A DNA stretch of 8,546 nt. It comes from Planctomycetaceae bacterium (GTDB taxonomy: Bacteria > Planctomycetota > Planctomycetia > Pirellulales > JAEUIK01). Both the position numbers and the translations under genes were made by a program. Under the pieces are notes generated by a model, which was not told the origin of the DNA, ran no database searches, and was given only the letters and a program-made list of their open reading frames with translations. Below, piece after piece: positions 1 through 5,156 of this stretch. Each line of letters starts with the position of its first letter. The stretch's first letter is position 1. Location: the NCBI GenBank assembly GCA_015493185.1, contig WGDQ01000720.1, forward strand, positions 1 through 8,546. The letters are read 5' to 3'.

Positions 1-15
1 GAACACAAACCGACC

Positions 16-22
16 GAGGTGA
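16..22 (+). promoter_or_regulatory. Ribosome-binding site deciding the start at 28
   Basis: GAGGTGA lies 5 nt before the ATG at 28. It excludes the in-frame GTG at 19, which overlaps the site itself. Confidence 0.8.
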
Positions 23-27
23 CGCTT

Positions 28-531
28 ATGGACGCCGAGAAGCGAAACAGCGGAAACACCTTCGACTTCACGCGGCCGGCCTCGACCGCCGCGATGGAGA
101 AGCATCAGGTGTTTGTCGATCGGACGCTCGATGCCATGCGACGGCTCGAAGAAGCGATTGCGGCCGCCGCCACAGGGCGCGAGCGGGCATGGCTCGACGT
201 CGTGTACGAAGCATTACAGCGCTTGGACGAAGCGTTGGCCCAACAGACGGAAAACGCCGACGACCCGCAGAGCGCGCTTTCCGAAATCGAACGGATTGAG
301 CCGCGATTGGCATTCAAAGTGCAGAAGCTCCGCAAGAAATATCACCAGTTGAAGCAGCGAACCACGGAGCTGCTTGCAGAGTTGGATCCGGCACGCCAGG
401 AGCAAACTCCCGACTATGCCAAGATTCGGCAACAGCTCGAGGAGCTGCTCACATCGCTGCGCAATTACCGCGCCGGGGAGAACGATCTGTTCTTCGAGGC
501 CTACGAAACCGACGTAGGCGTGGGCGATTGA
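28..531 (+). CDS. Small helical protein, possible degenerate hemerythrin-like
   Basis: This is a 167-residue soluble protein with no signal peptide or membrane segment. It is almost entirely predicted helix, with heptad-like Leu/Ala spacing at about residues 28-72, 81-120 and 128-148. The C-terminus has the form YRAGENDLFFEAYETDVGVGD-like (residues 147-167). That resembles the last helix of hemerythrin-like (HHE) proteins, where a His/Glu-rich helix is followed by an acidic tail. The only histidines are H26 and H106, so the metal-binding His set of true hemerythrins is absent. If related, it has probably lost the di-iron site. I chose the ATG at 28 because GAGGTGA at 16-22 is a strong ribosome-binding site at 5 nt spacing; the GTG at 19 lies inside that site. 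It looks monocistronic, followed by about 440 non-coding bases. The coding call is firm, the family assignment is a guess, and a generic coiled-coil protein is the alternative. Confidence 0.8.
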   Translation: MDAEKRNSGNTFDFTRPASTAAMEKHQVFVDRTLDAMRRLEEAIAAAATGRERAWLDVVYEALQRLDEALAQQTENADDPQSALSEIERIEPRLAFKVQKLRKKYHQLKQRTTELLAELDPARQEQTPDYAKIRQQLEELLTSLRNYRAGENDLFFEAYETDVGVGD

Positions 532-558
532 TCCTTGAGCGGCGAGCGTCTATAACGA

Positions 559-580
559 TTGCCGCCTTGCTTGGCGGCAA
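559..580 (+). terminator. Hairpin after the first gene, no T-tract
   Basis: TTGCCGCC (559-566) and GGCGGCAA (573-580) form a perfect 8-bp stem with a 6-nt loop, 28 nt after the stop at 531. No run of T follows, so it is at best a weak or factor-dependent terminator or an mRNA-stabilising 3' stem. Confidence 0.4.
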
Positions 581-740
581 CGATTGTCCGACCACCGGAC
601 CGCCCCTCGACCGTTGCCTTCGGTGTGCGTGTCGGAATGGCAGGCGCCCCGCGTTGCGGGGGGAGTGCGGTGAGCAGTGTCGGTTTTGGAAGCGTCGATG
701 GCAGGCGGACCGTCGGCGTCGGGCCGTCGAACGCATTGCA

Positions 741-780
741 GCGCTCCGTGCGGCAACGGGTAGCCGAAGGCGCGTTTTTT
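741..780 (+). terminator. Possible intrinsic terminator with T6 tract
   Basis: GCGC (741-744) can pair with GCGC (770-773), and CGGC (751-754) with GCCG (763-766). A T6 run at 775-780 follows after one base. The stem is interrupted by an internal loop, so folding is uncertain. It is the only hairpin-plus-T-run arrangement noticed in the window and would end transcription from the first gene. Confidence 0.3.
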
Positions 781-896
781 CGCGAGCCGATGTGATCCGC
801 GAATCGCGCGGCGAACGGTTTGCGTTGCGAACTTCATTGCACGACCAACCGGCAGACGACGGCACCGCTGCGTCCAGGTCCGTCGGTCCATTCCTC

Positions 897-902
897 TATA
901 AT
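897..902 (+). promoter_or_regulatory. Candidate -10 box for the rhomboid gene
   Basis: A perfect TATAAT in otherwise GC-rich sequence, 72 nt before the rhomboid ATG. No good TTGACA-like -35 lies 16-18 nt upstream and there is no extended TGn element, so the call rests on the -10 alone. Confidence 0.4.
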
Positions 903-974
903 CCCTATTGCTATGGAAGCCAGAAGCTATAACAGCCGGCATATTGAGAGCTCAAGCACGTTAGAAAGTCTTAC

Positions 975-1715
975 ATGTTTCCGCTGCAACTGACGTCGTG
1001 TGCCCGCGGCGTGCCGATCGGCACTTGGGTGTTGATCGGCATCAACTTCTTCGTGTTTTTCATCGAGCTGTCGCTGCCGCCGAAGACGCTGGAAACGGTA
1101 TTTTATCTGTTCGGCGTGGTGCCGGCCCGCTATAGCCATCCGGAATGGGCCACCTATGTGGGCTTTCCGGTAGACGACTACTGGCCGTTTTTCACCAGCA
1201 TGTTTCTGCACGGCGGCTGGGCACACATTCTTGGCAACATGTGGACACTGTGGCTGTTCGGCGAGTGCGTGGAAGATCGCATGGGCACGGCCCGCTATCT
1301 GGTGTTTTACATTCTTTGCGGCCTGACAGCCGGGCTGGTGCACTACTACACCAACTTGCACTCGACCGTGCCGACCGTGGGGGCGTCGGGGGCGATTGCC
1401 GGCGTGATGGGCGCGTATTACGTGATGTTTCCACGGTCGCGCGTGATCGTGATGGTGCCGATTTTGTTCTTTCCCTTCTTTTTCGATCTGCCGGCTGTTA
1501 CGTATCTGGCTTTCTGGTTCTTCCTGCAACTGTTCAACGGCACGCTGGCACTGGCTAGTTCGCAGCATGTGGGCGGGGTCGCCTGGTGGGCGCATGTAGG
1601 TGGTTTCGTGTTTGGCATGGCCACGTGGTGGTTGTTTGCCGAGCCGCGACATCGCCGGGCCCCATTCGACCCGCGTGAGCATGCGTTTCAAGGCGCTTGG
1701 AAGCGACATTGGTAG
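975..1715 (+). CDS. Rhomboid family intramembrane serine protease
   Basis: A polytopic membrane protein of 246 residues, the usual size for a minimal bacterial rhomboid. Rhomboids cut substrate proteins inside the membrane with a Ser-His dyad. The nucleophile motif GASG is at residues 136-139 (Ser138). The partner His207 sits in the AHVGGF motif of the last core helix. The family motif with H79, H84 and N88 (LHGGWAHILGNM) is also present, so the enzyme looks catalytically intact. Membrane segments fall near residues 16-34, 70-96, 108-126, 138-152, 158-188 and 203-220; the Phe-rich stretch 164-184 may be two close helices. No extra domain precedes or follows the core. The ATG at 975 gives the family-typical short N-terminus, but only a poor AGAAAG-like ribosome site lies before it. 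The gene stands alone with long gaps on both sides, so its substrate cannot be inferred. Confidence 0.93.
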   Translation: MFPLQLTSCARGVPIGTWVLIGINFFVFFIELSLPPKTLETVFYLFGVVPARYSHPEWATYVGFPVDDYWPFFTSMFLHGGWAHILGNMWTLWLFGECVEDRMGTARYLVFYILCGLTAGLVHYYTNLHSTVPTVGASGAIAGVMGAYYVMFPRSRVIVMVPILFFPFFFDLPAVTYLAFWFFLQLFNGTLALASSQHVGGVAWWAHVGGFVFGMATWWLFAEPRHRRAPFDPREHAFQGAWKRHW

Positions 1716-1776
1716 CCGCGCAGCAAATGCAAAAGCCAAGCAAACCGTGGCCCCCTGAGGCGAGGTAGCGGCGCGA

Positions 1777-1803
1777 GCACCTGTGGCGAAGAACCACGGG
1801 TGC
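1777..1803 (+). terminator. Ten-base-pair hairpin downstream of the rhomboid gene
   Basis: GCACCTGTGG (1777-1786) pairs with CCACGGGTGC (1794-1803) across a 7-nt loop, with nine Watson-Crick pairs and one G-U. It lies about 60 nt after the rhomboid stop. There is no T-tract, so it may be a factor-dependent terminator, a 3' stabiliser or part of a larger RNA structure. Confidence 0.4.
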
Positions 1804-1824
1804 ACTGCTGCCCGCGGCGGGCGC

Positions 1825-1838
1825 ACGTTGCGCAACGT
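1825..1838. repeat. Perfect 14-bp palindrome
   Basis: ACGTTGCGCAACGT equals its own reverse complement over all 14 bases. A near-perfect palindrome (CACGGT, one base, ACCGTG) follows at 1846-1858. Perfect symmetry with no loop is more typical of a dimeric DNA-binding protein site than of an RNA hairpin. I did not find a second copy in the window. Confidence 0.5.
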
Positions 1839-2245
1839 CCACTCGCACGGTAACCGTGGCGCACAGCGCTACGTTTCCTGGCGCCAACGAAACGAACTGC
1901 ACGCGATGCGACGGCCAGCGCGCCCGACTGGACAGCAAACCTTTTGTGCGACGATGGCGGAAACCGCCTTCAATGGCACGCGACTTGCAAGCAAGCGAGC
2001 ACATCGAAAACATCTGCCAAATGCTGAAAAAACCGCTCGAACCGTCGACCGGCCGCCCAACGAGCTGGCCGTTTCGACGACTCGGCAACGAAGGCTCAGG
2101 GCCGTTACTTTTTCAACGCTGATGGGCGGAAGTCGCGATTGCGGCAGACACAAGCCAGATATAGCGAAACCGACGCCCCTGACACGACGAGACGCGCAAA
2201 GGCGCACACACCAGAAAAACGAAAGAATTAAAGAGACCGCAGTAT

Positions 2246-2254
2246 AAGGAAGGA
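2246..2254 (+). promoter_or_regulatory. Ribosome-binding site for the SDH-family protease
   Basis: AAGGAAGGA ends 9 nt before the ATG at 2264. It supports that start over later in-frame codons. Confidence 0.7.
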
Positions 2255-2263
2255 AACCGTTTA

Positions 2264-3103
2264 ATGGCCGTCAGTGACCTGTTTTGGCTGTTTCTTATCA
2301 TCACGTCGCTTCAGCCGGTGTTGAAGCGGATGCTTTTGGACAACTCGCGGCAGCGGATGATCGCTCGCATTGGTCGAGAGCGCAAGTCGCGGGTGATTTT
2401 GCTGGTACATCGCCAGGAAACGATGAGCCTGCTGGGCTTTCCGCTGGTGCGTTATATCGACATCAACGATTCGGAAGAGGTGATTCGTGCCATTCACCTG
2501 ACCGATCCCGAGGTGCCGCTCGACCTGGTACTGCACACGCCGGGCGGGCTGGTATTGGCGGCCACACAGATTGCGAGGGCCATTCACAAGCATCGCGGCA
2601 AGGTGACGGTGTTCGTGCCTCACTATGCCATGTCGGGCGGAACGCTGATCGCCCTGGCGGCAGATCAGATTGTGATGTGCGAACATGCGGTGCTTGGTCC
2701 GGTGGACCCGCAACTGGGCAAATATGCGGCCGCCTCGCTGGTCAAGGTGGTGCAGGAAAAACCGATTGAACGCATCGACGACGAAACGCTGATTCTGGCC
2801 GATCAGGGCGAAAAGGCGATTCATCAGGTGCGCGACGTGGTGAAGGAGCTATTGGCCGACAAACTGCCCGCCGAAAAGGTGGATGAATTGGCCACACTGC
2901 TCTCCACGGGCACCTGGACACACGACTACCCGATCACGTTCGATAAGGCCCGCGAGTTGGGGTTGCCCGTATCGAACGAGATGCCCAAGCCGTTTTTGGA
3001 TTTGCTCCAGCTTTACCCGCAGCCTGTGCGGCGGCAGCCGAGCGTGGAATACATACCGATTCCGTATCACGGAGGAGACCGGCACCCGCGTGGCCAGAAA
3101 TGA
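2264..3103 (+). CDS. Membrane-anchored ClpP-fold serine protease, SDH family
   Basis: A 279-residue protein of the ClpP/crotonase superfamily, closest in style to the SDH (serine dehydrogenase proteinase) and SppA-like group. A hydrophobic segment at residues 6-18 should anchor it in the membrane, followed by a basic juxtamembrane stretch (KR at 21-22, RQR at 29-31, and R34-R43) that probably keeps the catalytic domain in the cytoplasm. The HTPGG at 91-95 is the family's oxyanion-type loop. Ser124 in HYAMSGGTLIALAAD is the likely nucleophile, and GPVDPQL (145-151) is the conserved motif that follows it. The protein ends about residue 279 with a basic, Pro-rich tail after YIPIPYHGG. Length and motif order are typical, and nothing looks broken. 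It is transcribed toward the HPF-sigma gene 253 nt downstream, so co-transcription is possible. Substrates of this family are poorly known. Confidence 0.88.
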   Translation: MAVSDLFWLFLIITSLQPVLKRMLLDNSRQRMIARIGRERKSRVILLVHRQETMSLLGFPLVRYIDINDSEEVIRAIHLTDPEVPLDLVLHTPGGLVLAATQIARAIHKHRGKVTVFVPHYAMSGGTLIALAADQIVMCEHAVLGPVDPQLGKYAAASLVKVVQEKPIERIDDETLILADQGEKAIHQVRDVVKELLADKLPAEKVDELATLLSTGTWTHDYPITFDKARELGLPVSNEMPKPFLDLLQLYPQPVRRQPSVEYIPIPYHGGDRHPRGQK

Positions 3104-3305
3104 GTTGGCCAGCGAGGTGGCCGCCCATGCAGGGCAACGCGAGGCGCTGATGTTTGAAAAAGTTGCTGCTCAAAAAAAATGCGCCAAAAGTCGGGCCACA
3201 AGGGCGCCGCTGCGGCACGCGACTTGCCACAACAGTGTGGTGATGGCCGACGCCGGCTTGATCCGCGACCTGCTGAGCCGGTCAGCCGCACCGCCGAAAA
3301 CATGA
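3090..3305 (+). CDS. Doubtful small ORF overlapping the protease end
   Basis: A GTG at 3090 opens a frame of 71 codons that overlaps the last 14 bases of the protease gene in another frame. It ends with TGA at 3303-3305, 51 nt before the HPF-sigma start. GGAGGAG at 3071-3077 could serve as its ribosome site, although the 12-nt spacing is long. The predicted product is basic in the middle (KKCAKSRATRAPLRH) with two cysteines and no recognisable domain. Its second half uses GC-rich third positions like its neighbours. It may be a small coupled protein, or just untranslated sequence between two genes. I lean to the latter. Confidence 0.2.
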   Translation: MARNELASEVAAHAGQREALMFEKVAAQKKCAKSRATRAPLRHATCHNSVVMADAGLIRDLLSRSAAPPKT

Positions 3306-3339
3306 AAAGCAAACCAAAAAACGACGAAAAAAACACATT

Positions 3340-3345
3340 GAGGAG
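3340..3345 (+). promoter_or_regulatory. Ribosome-binding site for the HPF-sigma gene
   Basis: GAGGAG lies 11 nt before the ATG at 3357, in an A-rich, unstructured stretch (3298-3357). An open, A-rich leader of this kind favours efficient initiation. Confidence 0.65.
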
Positions 3346-3356
3346 AACATTTTCAA

Positions 3357-4394
3357 ATGAAAACGCATTGGGTATTCAACAACTGCGAAGAACACAAGCA
3401 GAGCGCCCGAGCGCTGTGGGACAAGAAACATGACCGCATCGAACGGCTGCTCAAGCGATACGATCCCGAGTTGTGCGAACTGCACCTGACGCTCTATTAC
3501 CACGAGAACCGAAACTTCTGGGAACTGCGGGCCGTGCTCTACTTGCCAACGGGCACCTTGGCGGCTCATGAAACCAAGGGGACGATGCACGATGTGATCA
3601 ACATCGTGGCCGACGAGCTGGCCCGGGAAATCAAACGACACAAAGAACTTGTGCGCAAAGACTACCTTTATCGCCGGCGTCGCAAGCAGCGGCAGAACCT
3701 TTCGGCGGCCGGGCCGCTGTTGGGGGCCGATGTGGCCCGCAATCGTCGGGAGGCGTTTTTCAACCTGCTGCGTCCTTACATGAAATCGGTTCGCGACCAC
3801 GCCGAACGGGAGTTGAGCATTCTGGAGATCAACGGAACACTTCCGGCCGGAGAAGTGACGGCGGACGACCTGGTAGACGATGTGATGGTGCGGGCCTTCG
3901 AGCAGTTCGAAGACCGCCCGGCCCACTTGGAGTTGGATGTGTGGCTGATCGACCTGTTGCACCAGCGACTGGACGAACTGGTGAAAAAGCGCGAGCCGGT
4001 TTTGTTGAGCGACATTCCGCCATTGGCCGAAGATGAGCCGCTCACGCCGCCCGAGGACGTGGACGAACAGGCCTTCTGGCTTTCGCGGCTGTTTGAGCGG
4101 GAGGGCCCCCTGACGATCGAAGACCTGATTCCCGACTGCGAGGAAACCGAGGCCTGGGAATCGCTATCGAAGGAAGAGCAGAAGGAGCGGCTCCAACAGG
4201 CACTGGGACGCCTGCCCGTCGTGCAGCGCGAGGCGCTTTTGCTGCACGCTCTGGAAGGCTTCGAGACTTCCGAAATCGCGATGATTCAGGATCGCGACGA
4301 GGCCGACGTAGTGGCCGACATTCAACAGGCCCGACAGAAGTTGGCCGAGGAGCTTTTCGGCGTGAGCCAGGCGGAAGAATCGCCAACGAGTTGA
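3357..4394 (+). CDS. HPF/RaiA ribosome-hibernation domain fused to sigma-70-like module
   Basis: A 345-residue fusion. Residues about 10-105 read as an HPF/RaiA (S30AE) domain: helix with KKHDRIERLLKRYDPE, strand LHLTLYYH, strand WELRAVLYLPTGTLAAHE, then helix MHDVINIVADELAREIKRHKE. This fold binds the small-subunit decoding centre and blocks translation. A basic linker (RRRRKQRQ, 106-113) follows. Residues about 130-212 resemble sigma region 2 of ECF-type factors (RREAFFNLLRPY; DDLVDDVMVRAFEQF; then WLIDLLHQRLDEL). An acidic stretch (215-270) leads to a region-4-like helical unit at 275-335 (LQQALGRLPVVQREALLLHAL, GFETSEIAMI). Region 4 is divergent: its would-be recognition helix is DRDEADVVADIQQAR, unusually acidic for DNA binding. 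HPF proteins normally end near 100 residues or carry a dimerisation tail, so the C-terminal half is the surprise. The HPF call is firm, the sigma kinship likely, and sigma activity unproven. Confidence 0.85.
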   Translation: MKTHWVFNNCEEHKQSARALWDKKHDRIERLLKRYDPELCELHLTLYYHENRNFWELRAVLYLPTGTLAAHETKGTMHDVINIVADELAREIKRHKELVRKDYLYRRRRKQRQNLSAAGPLLGADVARNRREAFFNLLRPYMKSVRDHAERELSILEINGTLPAGEVTADDLVDDVMVRAFEQFEDRPAHLELDVWLIDLLHQRLDELVKKREPVLLSDIPPLAEDEPLTPPEDVDEQAFWLSRLFEREGPLTIEDLIPDCEETEAWESLSKEEQKERLQQALGRLPVVQREALLLHALEGFETSEIAMIQDRDEADVVADIQQARQKLAEELFGVSQAEESPTS

Positions 4395-5093
4395 GCACGG
4401 CGCCGGCACGCTCCTGCAATTCACACAGCGCCGCGGCCGGTGTGCCGCAAGCTCGTTCGGCCGGCACGCCGCGCGCGATGGTCATTCATGCGGCGTGCGG
4501 GCTGTGCGCCTCCGATTTCTCGCCGGGGCAGCGGCGTTTCTATCAAGCAAGGCACGCTTCGCAGACAATCTGTTTCGAGCGTGTGTGTGCGCGTGGCCCG
4601 AATTCGCATGTCGAGGGGCATGGCCGCAACCGTGCGGCGTCTCGCTGAATCGACGTCAGCTCGATTGCTCCTGCGGCACCGGCGGAAAAATGGTTGACCC
4701 GCGCGGCGCTGGTTGCGGCGCGGTTGGCCGCTCTGCCACAGTAGGCCGAGCGCCATCAAAGTGCATCGAGACCAGAATTCGACCACCGGTGCGAACGCGA
4801 GGGGCTAACGCACACAGTGGCGAATGCGGGCAACGTGCTAGCCGAACAGCCGACAGGTAGGTAGCCTTTGGCTATCGCGTGGCGTCGTGCTGCCGACGTG
4901 ATGGGCTGTGTCGAAGCCCCTGACGATGCACCACCGCAGACGCGATCGGGGCGGACACCTTTTGGAACAAAGCACAACAGCGTCCCGGTGCCGCTTGTCA
5001 GCCCCACATGGCGACGACAGACAGGCAAGTGGCTTTTCGAACAATACGTTTTGCAACAACACATTTTCTTCAACGACGAATAGGGAGAAACAG
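4395..5093. other. Long non-coding gap, hairpin-rich toward mgtE
   Basis: About 700 bases with no convincing gene on either strand; all frames give Arg/Ser-rich sequence without domains. Notable content: GCCGGCACGC occurs twice (4402-4411 and 4460-4469); a GCGGC/GCCGC hairpin at 4433-4448 lies 38 nt after the HPF-sigma stop and may aid termination; a 17-base alternating purine-pyrimidine tract is at 4579-4595; hairpins lie at 4623-4638 and 4648-4666. A dense run of inverted repeats at 4803-4994 is listed separately. No strong -10/-35 pair was recognised. Confidence 0.55.
4803..4994 (+). promoter_or_regulatory. Possible structured 5' leader of the mgtE operon
   Basis: Successive inverted repeats run through this stretch. 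GGCTA+GCAC pairs with GTGC+TAGCC (4803-4843). GTAGCC/GGCTAT with a 3-nt loop lies at 4861-4875. CGTCG/CGACG lies at 4883-4898. GGGCT/AGCCC lies at 4903-4919. GCGG+CACC pairs with GGTG+CCGC (4951-4994). The block ends 100 nt before the upstream ORF of mgtE, where a magnesium-sensing leader would be expected. I could not align it with confidence to the M-box (ykoK) or ydaO riboswitch consensus. Five-bp stems arise often by chance in GC-rich DNA, so the call is tentative. Confidence 0.25.
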
Positions 5094-5156
5094 ATGGATT
5101 ACAAAGAACGAATCGACGTATTCGGTAAACCCGTGGGTCGAAAGGGCGTGCGCTGA
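5094..5156 (+). CDS. Twenty-residue upstream ORF coupled to mgtE
   Basis: A short ORF of 20 codons, beginning MDYKERIDVF and ending GRKGVR, starts at an ATG 6 nt after a good ribosome site (GGGAG, 5083-5087). Its TGA (5154-5156) shares one base with the mgtE ATG (5156-5158), the TGATG arrangement typical of translational coupling. The peptide is highly charged (four acidic, six basic residues) and resembles no known domain. The sequence before it (5037-5093) is A/T-rich and open compared with its surroundings. Such a layout could make mgtE translation depend on reading the leader, as leader peptides do for some magnesium transporters in enterobacteria, though the known ones are not similar in sequence. 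mgtE also has its own AAAGGG at 5141-5146, so coupling may be partial. A chance ORF is possible. Confidence 0.5.
   Translation: MDYKERIDVFGKPVGRKGVR

Larger units (their letters stand above)
532..974. other. Non-coding gap with hairpins and one promoter candidate
   Basis: About 440 bases without a convincing gene. Reading frames here encode Arg-rich sequence with no recognisable domain on either strand. The stretch holds a GC hairpin just after the first gene, a small CCCCGC/GCGGGG hairpin at 647-661, a T6 tract at 775-780 flanked by CGCG on both sides, a 6-bp TTCGCG/CGCGAA inverted repeat at 779-803, and a TATAAT at 897-902. Confidence 0.6.
1716..2263. other. Non-coding gap with a palindrome cluster
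   Basis: About 550 bases without a convincing gene. The open plus-strand frame across 1783-2247 starts with GTG and is Arg/Thr-rich with no recognisable domain. The first part (1777-1894) holds five inverted repeats. A GGCGG/CCGCC hairpin lies at 1956-1968. The last 60 bases are A-rich and lead into the ribosome-binding site of the next gene. A TATAAG at 2243-2248 has no matching -35 and overlaps that site, so it is not called a promoter. Confidence 0.55.

Noticed and set aside
528..932. 134-codon plus-strand frame overlapping the end of the first gene
   Set aside because: It is Arg-rich without a domain and contains terminator-like hairpins and the TATAAT element.
927..1835. 302-residue open frame on the minus strand across the rhomboid gene
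   Set aside because: It is antisense to a clear rhomboid and is rich in His, Arg and Gln with no domain. Its openness is a by-product of the codon use of the true gene.
1783..2247. 154-codon plus-strand frame in the gap before the SDH-family protease
   Set aside because: It has a GTG start without a ribosome site, odd Arg/Thr-rich composition, no domain, and runs through several hairpins.
3154..3182. TTGAAA as a -35 box for the HPF-sigma gene
   Set aside because: The sequence 17 nt downstream is AATGCG-like and not a -10 element.
3282..3962. 226-residue minus-strand frame opposite the HPF-sigma gene
   Set aside because: It is the shadow of a well-supported plus-strand gene and shows no family motif.
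4402..4469. Repeated GCCGGCACGC as start of a repeat array or CRISPR
   Set aside because: There are only two 10-base copies, with no regular spacing or further units; likely chance in GC-rich DNA.
4856..4920. M-box or ydaO riboswitch
   Set aside because: Only scattered short matches to the M-box order were seen. The conserved junctions and 3' pairing strand could not be found by eye, so no named riboswitch is called.
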